Part shown: piece after piece, positions 1 through 9,278 of the stretch | Position numbering within the stretch: position 1 is the stretch's first letter | Layout: every line of letters begins with the position of its first letter | Assembly: GCA_014649575.1 (NCBI GenBank) | Contig: BMTH01000003.1 | Span: 248,001 to 312,000, forward strand | DNA from: Streptomyces griseoincarnatus | GTDB taxonomy: Bacteria; Actinomycetota; Actinomycetes; Streptomycetales; Streptomycetaceae | Direction: 5' to 3' | DNA: 64,000 nt | Made by a program: the position numbers and the translations under genes | The notes under the pieces: generated by a model | What the model was told of the DNA's origin: nothing | The model's input: only the letters and a program-made list of their open reading frames with translations | The model's database searches: none

Positions 1-564
1 GGCGCCGAGTGCGAGGTCCTGCGCAACGACGAGGTGTCCACGTCGCACGCCCAGGACGGATTCGACGGCGTGCTGCTGTCCCCGGGTCCCGGCACCCCGG
101 AAGAGGCCGGGGTCTGCGTGGACATGGTGCGGCACTGCGCCGCGACCGGCGTGCCCGTCTTCGGCGTCTGCCTCGGCATGCAGTCGATGCAGGTGGCGTA
201 CGGCGGTGTCGTCGACCGCGCCCCCGAGCTGCTGCACGGCAAGACCTCCCCGGTGACGCACGAGGGCAAGGGCGTCTTCGCCGGACTGCCCTCCCCGTTC
301 ACCGCCACCCGGTACCACTCACTGGCCGCCGAGCCGGCCACGGTGCCGGGCGAGCTGGAGGTCACGGCCCGCACCGAGGACGGCATCGTGATGGGCCTGA
401 GGCACCGTGAACTTCCGGTGGAGGGGGTGCAGTTCCACCCCGAGTCGGTGCTGACCGAGCACGGCCACCGGATGCTGGCCAACTGGCTCGCGGAGTGCGG
501 CGACCCGGATGCTGTGGCGAGGTCGGCGGGGCTCGCCCCGGTGGTGGGCAGGTCCTCGGCGTGA
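1..564 (+). CDS. pabA: Anthranilate/aminodeoxychorismate synthase glutamine amidotransferase, 5' end missing
   Basis: Class I glutamine amidotransferase that releases ammonia from glutamine for the chorismate-amination partner of aminodeoxychorismate or anthranilate synthase. The gene is open from the first base of the window, so the start lies outside; 187 codons remain. Visible family marks are the oxyanion strand LLSPGPGTPE, the nucleophile loop FGVCLGMQ with its catalytic Cys, and the C-terminal HPES holding the His-Glu pair. Its stop overlaps the GTG of the downstream sortase by 4 bp, so the two are probably co-transcribed. PabA and TrpG are hard to separate by sequence; the choice of pabA rests on the position next to the sortases, which resembles what I recall from S. 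coelicolor. Confidence 0.85.
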   Translation, partial: GAECEVLRNDEVSTSHAQDGFDGVLLSPGPGTPEEAGVCVDMVRHCAATGVPVFGVCLGMQSMQVAYGGVVDRAPELLHGKTSPVTHEGKGVFAGLPSPFTATRYHSLAAEPATVPGELEVTARTEDGIVMGLRHRELPVEGVQFHPESVLTEHGHRMLANWLAECGDPDAVARSAGLAPVVGRSSA

Positions 565-1667
565 CGGCGCTGCGCCCCGAGCGCGAGTCCGGCGCCCATG
601 GATACGGCGCCGGCGACCAGGGCACCTCGTACGGCGGGCAGCCGTACGGGGTCCCGGGCGCGTACGGGGACGGCTGGTACGGCCAGGCGGCGACGCACGA
701 CCCCTACGCGGGCGGCGCCCAGGACGCGACCGCGCAGCTCCCGCCGATCGACGAGGAGACCGTCGCGCTGCGCGTCCCGGACCCGCCCCCGCGGACGACG
801 CGCGAGGAGCCCCCGCCGACCGGGGGCCGGGCGGCCCGCAGGAAGGCCGCCAGGAAGCGCCACGGACGCCGTGGAGGCTCCCACAAGGCCGGGGACGGGT
901 CGACGACCGGAGGAGCAGGTGGCAACGCCTCTGAGGGGGCGCCACGGGCTCCGCTGTCCCGGGTCGAGGCGCGCCGCCAGGCGCGGGCGCGCAAGCCCGG
1001 CCCGGCGGTGATGGCGAGCCGCGCCATCGGCGAGGTGTTCATCACCACCGGCGTGCTGATGCTGCTGTTCGTCACCTACCAGCTGTGGTGGACGAACGTG
1101 CGCGCGCAGGCTCAGGCCGGCAAGGAGGCCAGCGACCTCCAGCAGGACTGGGCGAACGGCGAGCGCAAGCCCGGCGCGTTCGAGCCAGGGCAGGGCTTCG
1201 CGCTGCTGCACATACCGAAGCTGGACGTGGTGGTGCCGATCGCCGAGGGCATCAACAGCAAGAAGGTGCTCGACCGGGGCATGGTCGGCCACTACGCGGA
1301 GGGCGCGCTGAAGACGGCGATGCCGTACGACAAGACCGGCAACTTCGGTCTGGCGGGGCACCGCAACACGCACGGGGAGCCGTTCCGGTACATCAACCGG
1401 CTGCAGCCGGGCGATCCGATCGTCGTGGAGACGCAGGACAAGTACTTCGTCTACAAGACGGCGTCGATGCTGCCGGTGACGCCGCCGAGCAACGTCAGCG
1501 TCCTCGACCCGGTGCCCAAGGACTCGGGCTTCACCGGACCGGGCCGCTACATCACGCTGACCACGTGCACACCTGAGTTCACCAGCAAGTACCGCTTGAT
1601 CGTCTGGGGTCAGATGGTCGAGGAACGGCCGCGCAGCAAGGGCAAGCCGGATGCGCTCGTCAGTTAA
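561..1667 (+). CDS. Class E sortase (long N-terminal cytoplasmic domain)
   Basis: Membrane-anchored transpeptidase of 368 residues. In Streptomyces, class E sortases join LAXTG-type surface proteins such as the long chaplins to peptidoglycan. GTG at 561 is chosen because it overlaps the pabA stop (GTGA). Residues 1-150 are a polar, Gly/Arg/Pro-rich cytoplasmic region. One membrane helix lies at about 155-177, and the sortase barrel follows with His267 (LAGHRNTHG), Cys336 (LTTCTP) and Arg345 (SKYRLIVWG), so all three catalytic residues are present. A second sortase starts 13 bp downstream; the tandem pair corresponds to the SrtE1/SrtE2 arrangement I recall from S. coelicolor. I cannot tell which paralogue is which. 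Confidence 0.9.
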   Translation: MTALRPERESGAHGYGAGDQGTSYGGQPYGVPGAYGDGWYGQAATHDPYAGGAQDATAQLPPIDEETVALRVPDPPPRTTREEPPPTGGRAARRKAARKRHGRRGGSHKAGDGSTTGGAGGNASEGAPRAPLSRVEARRQARARKPGPAVMASRAIGEVFITTGVLMLLFVTYQLWWTNVRAQAQAGKEASDLQQDWANGERKPGAFEPGQGFALLHIPKLDVVVPIAEGINSKKVLDRGMVGHYAEGALKTAMPYDKTGNFGLAGHRNTHGEPFRYINRLQPGDPIVVETQDKYFVYKTASMLPVTPPSNVSVLDPVPKDSGFTGPGRYITLTTCTPEFTSKYRLIVWGQMVEERPRSKGKPDALVS

Positions 1668-1680
1668 GGGCAGAGGAAAC

Positions 1681-2439
1681 GTGGCAGCGACCGCCGACGA
1701 CACCGCACAGCACACGCACGCGTCCCCGCCTCCCCGGGGGCGCCGCCGTCTTGGGCCGGTGGCCATGGTGATCAGCTTCTTCGGGGAGATGCTCATCACC
1801 GCGGGGGTGTTGCTCGGCCTGTTCGTCGTCTATTCGCTGTGGTGGACGAACGTCGTCGCGGACCGCGCGGCGGACCGGCAGGCGGACGAGGTCCGCGACT
1901 CCTGGGCGCAGGAGTCCGACGGCGCCGAACGCGACGCGCCCGCCGTCTACGACAGCAAGAACGGCATCGGCTTCCTGCACGTGCCCACGATGAGCGGCGA
2001 CGACATCCTCGTGGAGAAGGGCACGTCGATGAAGGTCCTCAACGACGGTGTGGCCGGCTACTACACGGACCCCGTGAAGGCGACGCTGCCGACGTCCGGC
2101 AAGAAGGGCAACTTCTCCCTCGCCGCGCACCGTGACGGCCACGGCGCCAAGTTCCACGGCATCCACAGGATCAAGGAGGGCGACCCGATCGTCTTCGAGA
2201 CGAAGGACACGTGGTTCGTCTACAAGGTCTACGGCATCCTCCCGGAGACCTCGAAGTACAACGTTGGCGTCCTCGCCAAGGTCCCCGCGGAGTCCGGCCG
2301 CGAGAAGGCCGGCCACTACATCACGCTGACGACCTGCACGCCGGTCTACACCAGCAAGTACCGCTACATCGTGTGGGGTGAACTGGTCCGCAAGGAGAAG
2401 GTGGACGAGAACAGGACTCCTCCGGAGGAGCTGCGCTGA
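1681..2439 (+). CDS. Class E sortase (short form)
   Basis: Second sortase in tandem, 252 residues, also membrane-tethered by one N-terminal helix (about residues 22-48). I chose GTG 1681 because GAGGAA lies 4-9 bases before it; an upstream in-frame ATG at 1651 lies inside the previous gene and lacks a ribosome binding site. Catalytic His (LAAHRDGHG), Cys219 (LTTCTP) and Arg (SKYRYIVWG) are present. It lacks the long cytoplasmic domain of its neighbour, which is the main difference between the two. The ends of the two proteins are similar, consistent with an old tandem duplication. A strong hairpin follows the stop. Confidence 0.9.
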   Translation: MAATADDTAQHTHASPPPRGRRRLGPVAMVISFFGEMLITAGVLLGLFVVYSLWWTNVVADRAADRQADEVRDSWAQESDGAERDAPAVYDSKNGIGFLHVPTMSGDDILVEKGTSMKVLNDGVAGYYTDPVKATLPTSGKKGNFSLAAHRDGHGAKFHGIHRIKEGDPIVFETKDTWFVYKVYGILPETSKYNVGVLAKVPAESGREKAGHYITLTTCTPVYTSKYRYIVWGELVRKEKVDENRTPPEELR

Positions 2440-2460
2440 GCGCTTTCCCTACGGAACGGC

Positions 2461-2500
2461 AGGAGCCCCGGTCCCCTCCGAAGAGAGGGCCGGGGCTCCT
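2461..2500. terminator. Bidirectional hairpin between sortase and pknB
   Basis: Perfect 11-bp stem (AGGAGCCCCGG at 2461-2471 with its complement at 2490-2500) between two convergent genes. There is no U-tract, as is usual in Streptomyces. Confidence 0.8.
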
Positions 2501-2519
2501 TGCCGACGGGGCCCGCGGG

Positions 2520-4487
2520 TCAGTCGAAGAAGCCGCCGCCGTTACCGCCACCACCGACCGTGAACAGGGTCACTCCTGTGCCCTTGTCCACCTGGCTGTC
2601 CTGGGACGGGTTGGAGCCGAGCACGCGGGCGTTGGGATCGTTGGGGCCCTGCACACCGGCGACGGAGAGTCCCGCCTCCGAGAGCATGCGCTGGGCGTCC
2701 TCGAGCCGCTGGCCGTTGACCTTGGGCACGGCCACCTTCTCGGCTGCCTTCGCCTTGCCGATGAAGATCTGCACCTGGGTGTTCTTGGAGACCTCGGTGT
2801 TCGCCGAGGGCGAGGTGCGGATGACCTTGCCGACCAGGTTCGGGTCGTCCGTCTCCTCCTCGACGCAATTGCCGGTGAGGGTGCTGGCGGTCATCTGAGC
2901 CTTGGCCTCCTCACAGCTCTTGGTGAGGACGTCCGGGACCGTGGCCTTCTCCTCGGCCTTCGCGACCGTGAGAGTGACGGTGGTGCCCTTCTCCACCTCT
3001 TCGCCCAGGTCCGGCTTCTGTTCGATGACCGTGCCCGGTTCCTCGCCGCTGATCTCTTCCTCGACCTCGACGACGAACCCGTACTTCTCGCCCTCGAGTT
3101 CGGCCTTGGCGTCCTCGAGCTGGTCGCCGATCACGCTCGGCACCGCGACCTTCGGCGCACCGGTGGACACCACCAGGTTGACGGTGTCCCCCTTCTCCAC
3201 CTTGGTCCCGGCCGTCGGGTCCTGCTCACAGATGTTGCCCTTGGCCTGCTTTTCGCAGGGCTCCTCCGTGAAGCTCAGCTCCAAGTCGCTGTTGGCGGCG
3301 AGTTTCTGGGCGTTCGCCTTGGTCTCGCCGATGAAGTTCGGGGTCGCGACGGTGCTGTTGTCCACGCCTTCGCCGCTGATCGCCCACCGGCCGATCAGAA
3401 TGGCGCCGATCAGGACCAGGACACCGGCCACGACCAGCAATATCGTGCTGGTGTTGTTCTTCTTCTGCGGGCGGCGCCGGCTCTGGCGCTCGTCGTAGCC
3501 GTAGCCGCCGTCGTCCGGGTTCATGGGCGGCAGCATCGAGGTGGCGCCCCCGCCCGGGCCGGCGTCCGAGCGCAGCGCCGTCGTCGGCTGGTCGTCCGGG
3601 TAGCCGCCGTAGCCGACGGCGCCCATGGCGGCGGTCGCCGCGACCGGCTGGCCGTCGAGGCAGGCCTCGATGTCGGCGCGCATCTCGTCGGCCGACTGGT
3701 AGCGGTAGTCGGGGTCCTTGGTCAGCGCCTTCAGCACGATCGCGTCCATCTCGGGCGTGATCTCGGGGTCGAAGACGCTCGGCGGCTGCGGCTCCTCCCG
3801 CACGTGCTGGTACGCGACCGCGACCGGGGAGTCGCCGACGAACGGCGGCCGCACGGTGAGGAGTTCGTACAGCAGGCAGCCGGTGGAGTACAGGTCGGAC
3901 CGCGCGTCGACCTGCTCGCCCTTGGCCTGCTCAGGGGAGAGGTACTGGGCGGTGCCGATGACGGCGGCGGTCTGGGTCATCGTCATGCCGGAGTCGCCCA
4001 TGGCGCGGGCGATGCCGAAGTCCATGACCTTGACCTGGCCGTTGCGCGTCAGCATGACGTTCGCGGGCTTGATGTCGCGGTGGACGATGCCGGCCCGGTG
4101 GGAGTACTCGAGCGCCTGGAGGATGCCGATGGTCATCTCCAGCGTGCGCTCCGGCAGCAGCTTGCGACCGCTGTGCAGCAGCTCACGGAGCGTGGAGCCG
4201 TCGACGTACTCCATGACGATGTACGGGATGGAGACCCCGTCGATGTAGTCCTCGCCCGTGTCGTAGACCGCGACGATCGCGGGATGGTTGAGCGAGGCGG
4301 CCGACTGGGCCTCCCGGCGGAACCGGGCCTGGAAGGACGGATCACGCGCGAGATCGGCGCGGAGCGTCTTCACTGCCACGGTGCGGCCGAGACGGGTGTC
4401 GTGCGCGAGGTAGACCTCCGCCATTCCACCGCGACCGAGCACCTGGCCCAGTTCGTACCGGCCGCCGAGGCGACGCGGCTCTTCCAT
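2520..4487 (-). CDS. pknB: PASTA-domain Ser/Thr protein kinase PknB
   Basis: Transmembrane Hanks-type kinase of 655 residues that phosphorylates cell-division and wall-synthesis proteins and senses muropeptides or lipid II through extracellular PASTA repeats. Kinase domain at about residues 11-275: glycine loop LGRGGMAEVY, Lys40, HRD at 136-138, DFG at 156-158 and a Thr-rich activation loop at 169-179. A linker of about 70 residues follows, then a membrane helix at 346-367 and four PASTA repeats, each with a VP or TP start, reaching the Gly-rich end GGGGNGGGFFD. The four-repeat layout is that of mycobacterial PknB. It is the last gene of the fhaA-to-pknB cluster, separated from pbpA by 169 bp, which could carry its own promoter. 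Confidence 0.95.
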   Translation of the reverse strand: MEEPRRLGGRYELGQVLGRGGMAEVYLAHDTRLGRTVAVKTLRADLARDPSFQARFRREAQSAASLNHPAIVAVYDTGEDYIDGVSIPYIVMEYVDGSTLRELLHSGRKLLPERTLEMTIGILQALEYSHRAGIVHRDIKPANVMLTRNGQVKVMDFGIARAMGDSGMTMTQTAAVIGTAQYLSPEQAKGEQVDARSDLYSTGCLLYELLTVRPPFVGDSPVAVAYQHVREEPQPPSVFDPEITPEMDAIVLKALTKDPDYRYQSADEMRADIEACLDGQPVAATAAMGAVGYGGYPDDQPTTALRSDAGPGGGATSMLPPMNPDDGGYGYDERQSRRRPQKKNNTSTILLVVAGVLVLIGAILIGRWAISGEGVDNSTVATPNFIGETKANAQKLAANSDLELSFTEEPCEKQAKGNICEQDPTAGTKVEKGDTVNLVVSTGAPKVAVPSVIGDQLEDAKAELEGEKYGFVVEVEEEISGEEPGTVIEQKPDLGEEVEKGTTVTLTVAKAEEKATVPDVLTKSCEEAKAQMTASTLTGNCVEEETDDPNLVGKVIRTSPSANTEVSKNTQVQIFIGKAKAAEKVAVPKVNGQRLEDAQRMLSEAGLSVAGVQGPNDPNARVLGSNPSQDSQVDKGTGVTLFTVGGGGNGGGFFD

Positions 4488-4656
4488 AGCTACCTACCAG
4501 CCCTCTCCGTCGGTCCCGACCGGCACCCTTGTGCGATCGGAGGCTGCGTTCCGGGCCTACCGTACCCGGCTCTTTTTCTGTGCCCTGGCAAAGTGCGTCA
4601 GCCGATACAGGACCGGTACCGCAACGTGCACCGATGTGAAGCGGACGTGACCGGGG

Positions 4657-6132
4657 TCACTGCTTGCTCTTGAGGACCGCCTCCATCACGCTCTTGGCGA
4701 TCGGAGCCGCGAGGCCGCCACCGGAGATGTCACCTCGCACCGCGTTCTCGTCCTCGATGACGACCGCCACGGCGACCGGCGCGCTGCCGTCGCCGCCCTT
4801 GGCGTAGGAGATGAACCAGGCGTACGGGTTCTTGCTGTTGTTCTCGCCGTGCTGGGCGGTGCCGGTCTTGCCGCCGACCGTGACGCCGTCGATCTTGGCG
4901 TTGCCGCCGGTGCCGTCGTTGACGACGGTCTCCATCATCGACTGGAGGATCTGGGCGTTCTCCGGAGAGAGCGGCTCGCTCAGCTTCTCCGGGTCCGTCT
5001 TCTCGACGGTGTCCAGACTCGGCGTCTGCAGTTCGTCGACCATGTACGGCTTCATCAGCGTGCCGTTGTTGGCGACGGCGGCGGCGACCATGGCCATCTG
5101 CAGCGGGGTGGCCGCGGTGTTGAACTGGCCGATGGAGGACAGCGCGACCTGCGACGGCTCCATGTCCTTGTCGAACAGGGAGGAGCTGGTGCGGACCGGC
5201 GTGAAGTGCTCCTGCCCGAAGCCGAACTTCTTGGCCGTCTCCAGCATCTTGTCGTTGCCCAGGTCGGTGCCGAGCTTGCCGAAGACGGTGTTGCAGGAGA
5301 CGCGGAGCGCCTCGCGGAGGCTGGCGTCCTTGCAGGGCAGGTCGCCGTCGTTCTTCAGCTCGGTCGTGGTGCCCTTCATGATGTAGGGCAGCGGGGTGTC
5401 GGTCTTCTGGTCCGCGTCCTCGACCATGCCGTGCTCCAGCGCGGCGGCCGCCGTGACGACCTTGAAGGTCGAGCCGGGCGGGTACACCTCACGGAGCGCC
5501 CGGTTCAGCATCGGGTCGTCCGGGTTGTTCTTCTTCTGCAGCTTCTCCCACGCCTTGGCGTCCGTCTCCAGGCTGTTGCCCGCGATCGTGGACGGGTCGT
5601 ACGACGGGTAGGAGGCCAGCGCGAGGATTTTGCCGGTGGACGGCTCCAGGGCGACGACGGAGCCCTTGCCGCCCTGCTTCTTCAGGCCGTTGTAGGCGGC
5701 CTTCTGGGCGGCGCCGCTGAGCGTGGTGACGACGTTGCCGCCCTGCTTGCTCTTGCCGGTCAGCATGTCGAGCGTGTTGCGGAAGAAGAGCCGGTCGTCG
5801 TTGCCGGTGAGGATGCCGTCCTCGATGGACTCCAGCTGGTTGGCGCCGAAGGCCTGGGAGACGTAGCCGGTGACCGGCGCCCACATGGCGCCGTCCTTGT
5901 ACGTCCGCTTGTAGGCGAAGTCGCCGCCGGTGGCCTTGTGGCCGGTGATGGGCTCGCCGTCGACGATGATGTCGCCGCGCGGGGTGGCGTACCGCTCGAT
6001 CGCCACCCGGCGGTTCTTCTCGTCCGTCCGGAGCTTGTCGGCCTGGGCGTACTGGATCCAGTTGTTCCGGACGAGCAGGGCGAGCATGAGCAGGCCGCAG
6101 AAGATGGCGACCCGGCGCAGGGGCTTGTTCAC
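4657..6132 (-). CDS. pbpA: Class B penicillin-binding protein PbpA
   Basis: D,D-transpeptidase of 491 residues that cross-links peptidoglycan alongside a SEDS glycosyltransferase. GTG at 6132 is chosen because it overlaps the rodA stop (GTGA) and opens directly into a short positive stretch and a membrane helix (residues 8-24); the longer open frame upstream is the antisense shadow of rodA. The transpeptidase motifs are in order: SXXK as STFK in PPGSTFK, SXN as SCN in VSCNTVFG, and KTG in GKTGTAQHG. An N-terminal dimerisation-type domain fills the space before them. Its length and order next to rodA match actinobacterial PbpA. Translational coupling with rodA fits a SEDS-PBP pair. Confidence 0.95.
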   Translation of the reverse strand: MNKPLRRVAIFCGLLMLALLVRNNWIQYAQADKLRTDEKNRRVAIERYATPRGDIIVDGEPITGHKATGGDFAYKRTYKDGAMWAPVTGYVSQAFGANQLESIEDGILTGNDDRLFFRNTLDMLTGKSKQGGNVVTTLSGAAQKAAYNGLKKQGGKGSVVALEPSTGKILALASYPSYDPSTIAGNSLETDAKAWEKLQKKNNPDDPMLNRALREVYPPGSTFKVVTAAAALEHGMVEDADQKTDTPLPYIMKGTTTELKNDGDLPCKDASLREALRVSCNTVFGKLGTDLGNDKMLETAKKFGFGQEHFTPVRTSSSLFDKDMEPSQVALSSIGQFNTAATPLQMAMVAAAVANNGTLMKPYMVDELQTPSLDTVEKTDPEKLSEPLSPENAQILQSMMETVVNDGTGGNAKIDGVTVGGKTGTAQHGENNSKNPYAWFISYAKGGDGSAPVAVAVVIEDENAVRGDISGGGLAAPIAKSVMEAVLKSKQ

Positions 6133-7577
6133 GGGCGGACCACCTGGGTCATCTCGGCGTCGGGGTTGGAGACGGGTGCGGGCGCCGGACGGCGGGCGGT
6201 GTCGCTGATCCTCAGCAGGATGCCGATCAGCGCCCAGTTGGCGATCACGGAGGAACCTCCGTAGGCCAGGAACGGCATCGTCATACCGGTCAGCGGGATG
6301 AGGCCCATGACACCGCCGGCCACCACGAAGACCTGGAGCGCGAAGGCGCCGGAGAGGCCGATGGCGAGCAGCTTGCCGAACGGGTCGCGGGCGGCGAGCG
6401 CGGTGCGCACGCCCCGCTCCACGATCAGCGCGTAGAGCAGCAGCAGCGCCATGACGCCGGCCAGGCCCAGCTCCTCGCCGAAGGTGGCGAGGATGAAGTC
6501 GGAGTTGGCGGCGAAGCCGATGAGGTCGGAGTGGCCCTGGCCCCAGCCGGAGCCGAGCGTGCCGCCGGAGCCGAACGCCCACAGCGCCTGCATGGCCTGC
6601 TCGGAGTGGACGATGCCGTCCTGGACGCCGGCGCGGCTCAGCTCGAACTCGCGCATCGGGTCGAGCCAGGCCTGCACACGCGTCTGGATGTGCGGCTCGA
6701 AGCTCGCGACGCCGACGGCGCCGACCGCGGACATCAGCAGACCGAACACGATCCAGCTGGTCCGCTCGGTGGCGACGTACAGCATGATCACGAACATGCC
6801 GAAGAACAGCAGCGAGGTACCGAGGTCGGTCTCGAAGACCAGGATCAGGATGGAGATGATCCAGACCACGATGATCGGGCCGAGGTCACGGCCGCGGGGC
6901 AGGTAGAGGCCCATGAAGCGGCGGCTGGCGAGCGCCAGCGCGTCGCGCTTCACCATCAGGTAGCCCGCGAAGAACACCGCCAGGACGATCTTGGCGAACT
7001 CACCGGGCTGGAGCGTGCCGAGACCCGGGATCTTGATCCAGATCTTGGCGCCGAAGACGTTGTGGCCGAGGCCCGGCACCAGGGGCAGGAGCAGCAGCAC
7101 CAGCGCGCCGGCCATCGAGATGTAGGTGTAGCGCTGCAGGACGCGGTGGTCCTTGAGGAAGAACAGCACGGCCACGAAGAAGGCCACGCCGATCGCCGAG
7201 TACATCAGCTGGCGCGGCGCCGCCTCCACGAAGGTCCGGCTGGCCTGGAGGCGCTCGGACTGGTCCAGGCGCCAGATGGCGACCAGTCCCAGGCCGTTGA
7301 GCAGCGTGGCGAGCGGGAGAAGCAGCGGATCCGCGTACGGGGCGAGCTTGCGCACGGCGAGGTGGCCGAGGCCCGCCATCAGACCGAGGCCCAGGCCGTA
7401 GCTCAGCAGCCCGGCGGGCACCTGGTCGTCGAGGGCGAGACCCACGTTGGCGTAGGCGAAGACCGGGATGACGACGGCGAACACCAGCAGCGCCAGCTCG
7501 GTGTTGCGGCGGCTGGGCGCGCCGATGGCACCGATCGTGGACGTGTGCTGCGTCGACGGGTTGGAAGTACTGCTCAT
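6129..7577 (-). CDS. rodA: SEDS peptidoglycan polymerase, RodA/FtsW family
   Basis: Polytopic membrane protein of 482 residues that polymerises lipid II into glycan strands. Ten to twelve hydrophobic helices can be counted from residue 27 to the C-terminus. SEDS landmarks visible are FLKDHRVLQRY, the block IPGLGTLQPGEFAKI, the large outer loop with FSELSRAG-like sequence, and GMTMPFLAYGGSS near the end. It lies upstream of and overlaps pbpA, and this coupling plus the cluster context favours RodA over FtsW, which normally sits in the dcw cluster. The start ATG 7577 has no strong ribosome binding site, so coupling to the PP2C gene 27 bp upstream is possible. Confidence 0.93.
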   Translation of the reverse strand: MSSTSNPSTQHTSTIGAIGAPSRRNTELALLVFAVVIPVFAYANVGLALDDQVPAGLLSYGLGLGLMAGLGHLAVRKLAPYADPLLLPLATLLNGLGLVAIWRLDQSERLQASRTFVEAAPRQLMYSAIGVAFFVAVLFFLKDHRVLQRYTYISMAGALVLLLLPLVPGLGHNVFGAKIWIKIPGLGTLQPGEFAKIVLAVFFAGYLMVKRDALALASRRFMGLYLPRGRDLGPIIVVWIISILILVFETDLGTSLLFFGMFVIMLYVATERTSWIVFGLLMSAVGAVGVASFEPHIQTRVQAWLDPMREFELSRAGVQDGIVHSEQAMQALWAFGSGGTLGSGWGQGHSDLIGFAANSDFILATFGEELGLAGVMALLLLYALIVERGVRTALAARDPFGKLLAIGLSGAFALQVFVVAGGVMGLIPLTGMTMPFLAYGGSSVIANWALIGILLRISDTARRPAPAPVSNPDAEMTQVVRP

Positions 7578-7604
7578 CGTGTGACAGGGCCTCTCACGGC
7601 TTGC

Positions 7605-9194
7605 CTACTGCTTACCGCACAGCGAGACGACCTTCTGCTCTTCCTCCGAGAGGCTGGGGCCGGGGCTGGTAGTGGGTGCGGTCGTGGACGGGGTCGTGGA
7701 CTGCTCCGGGTTAGGGGCCTTCGCCGAGTCGGAAGGGTTCGGCGACGGCGATGCCTTGGACGTGAAGGAGGCGGGCGTGGTTCCCGTGGTGCCTCCGGCC
7801 TCGCCCTCGCCGGTGCGCGCGCTCTTCTCGCTGTCGGCGGCGCGCCGCTCGGCCTGCTTCTTGCACGCGGAGGCCTGGACGGCCAGTTCCTCGATCTTCT
7901 CCCGCGCGCCGTAGAGGTCGCCCTCGACGATCGTCGCCTCGACCTGCTTGCGCTGGTAGGGCGGCAGGTACTTGAGTTCGATCTCGGGGTGGTCCTTCTC
8001 GACCTTCGAGAGGGACACCCAGGCCAGGTCCTGGTTGATGCCCCGGTACAGCGCGACGTGCTCGCCCTTGGCGCCGACGTAGTACTGCGTCTGCGTCCAG
8101 CGCCAGCCGCCGTACATGCCGGCGCCGATCACGGCAAGCGCGAGCAGGCTGTACACGGACCTCTTGATCCACCGGCGGTTCTTGGCGGGCTTGACGAAGT
8201 CGTCGTCGCCGTAGTCGAAGCCGTCGGTCTGGATGAAACCGGTGACGTCGCCGCTGCCGGGCGGGCCGAACTCGCCGCCCCCGCCGCGCCGTCGCCCGAG
8301 GCCGGAGGCACGGCCCGCGGGCGTCTGCATGATGCCGTTGTCGTGCAGCTGGTTCTGGTTCTCCGCGACGGCGCCGACCACGACCGGGGTGTCGGACAGC
8401 TGACCGGCCAGGGTGTCCCCGGTGTCCAGGTCGAGCACGTCGGCGACGATCACGGTGATGTTGTCGGGCCCGCCGCCGCGCAGCGCCAGCTCGATCAGGT
8501 TCTGGACGGTCTCCTCGGGGCCCTGGTAACCGGCCAGGGCCTCCTCGAGGGTCTGGTGGGAGACCACGCCGGACAGGCCGTCGGAGCAGATCAGGTAGCG
8601 GTCGCCGGCCCGGACCTCGCGGATGGAGAGGTCGGGTTCGACGTGTTCGCCGCTGCCCAGGGCCCGCATCAGCAGGGACCGCTGCGGGTGGGTGGTGGCC
8701 TCCTCCTCGGTGATCCGGCCCTCGTCCACCAGCCGCTGCACCCAGGTGTGGTCCTGGGTGATCTGGGTGAGGACGCCGTCGCGCAGGAGGTAGGCGCGGG
8801 AGTCGCCGACGTGCACCATGCCCAGGCGCTGGCCGGTCCACAGCAGCGCGGTCAGGGTGGTGCCCATGCCTTCGAGCTGGGGGTCCTCCTCGACCATCAT
8901 GCGCAGCTGGTCGTTGGCCCGCTGGACGGCCGTGCCGAGGGAGGTGAGCAGGTCGGAGCCGGGCACGTCGTCGTCGAGGGCGACGATGGTGGAGATCGCC
9001 TCGGAGGAGGCGACCTCACCGGCGGCGGCGCCGCCCATGCCGTCGGCGATGGCGAGCAGGCGGGGACCGGCGTAACCGGAGTCCTCGTTGCCCTCCCGGA
9101 TCATGCCCTTGTGCGATCCGGCGGCGAAGCGCAGGGACAGACTCATGCGCACCTCGCCCGTCGGCTCCGGGTACAGCCGGTCGTGTCGAGCCAC
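7605..9194 (-). CDS. pstP: PP2C-type Ser/Thr phosphatase with membrane anchor (PstP-like)
   Basis: Metal-dependent phosphatase, about 529 residues, expected to reverse phosphorylation by PknB and related kinases. PP2C domain at about residues 20-245 with metal-binding motifs EDSGY, ADGMGG, HVGDSRAYLL, CSDGLSGVV and GPDNITVIVAD. A cytoplasmic linker, one membrane helix (SVYSLLALAVIGAGMYGGW) and an external part with a Ser/Thr/Pro-rich tail follow. The start is not certain: GTG 9194 has GGAGG seven bases upstream; ATG 9146 also has a fair site (GGCGAGG) and would begin just before the PP2C fold; GTG 9203 is too close to GGAGG. It lies between fhaB (84 bp upstream) and rodA (27 bp downstream). 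Confidence 0.92.
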   Translation of the reverse strand: MARHDRLYPEPTGEVRMSLSLRFAAGSHKGMIREGNEDSGYAGPRLLAIADGMGGAAAGEVASSEAISTIVALDDDVPGSDLLTSLGTAVQRANDQLRMMVEEDPQLEGMGTTLTALLWTGQRLGMVHVGDSRAYLLRDGVLTQITQDHTWVQRLVDEGRITEEEATTHPQRSLLMRALGSGEHVEPDLSIREVRAGDRYLICSDGLSGVVSHQTLEEALAGYQGPEETVQNLIELALRGGGPDNITVIVADVLDLDTGDTLAGQLSDTPVVVGAVAENQNQLHDNGIMQTPAGRASGLGRRRGGGGEFGPPGSGDVTGFIQTDGFDYGDDDFVKPAKNRRWIKRSVYSLLALAVIGAGMYGGWRWTQTQYYVGAKGEHVALYRGINQDLAWVSLSKVEKDHPEIELKYLPPYQRKQVEATIVEGDLYGAREKIEELAVQASACKKQAERRAADSEKSARTGEGEAGGTTGTTPASFTSKASPSPNPSDSAKAPNPEQSTTPSTTAPTTSPGPSLSEEEQKVVSLCGKQ

Positions 9195-9278
9195 ACTGCC
9201 CACCCTCCGGTCGGGAGCGCGCCGGGACCCTGGGTGAGGACCCCCACCGCGTGCTCGCTCCGCTCGCTCATTCTCGTA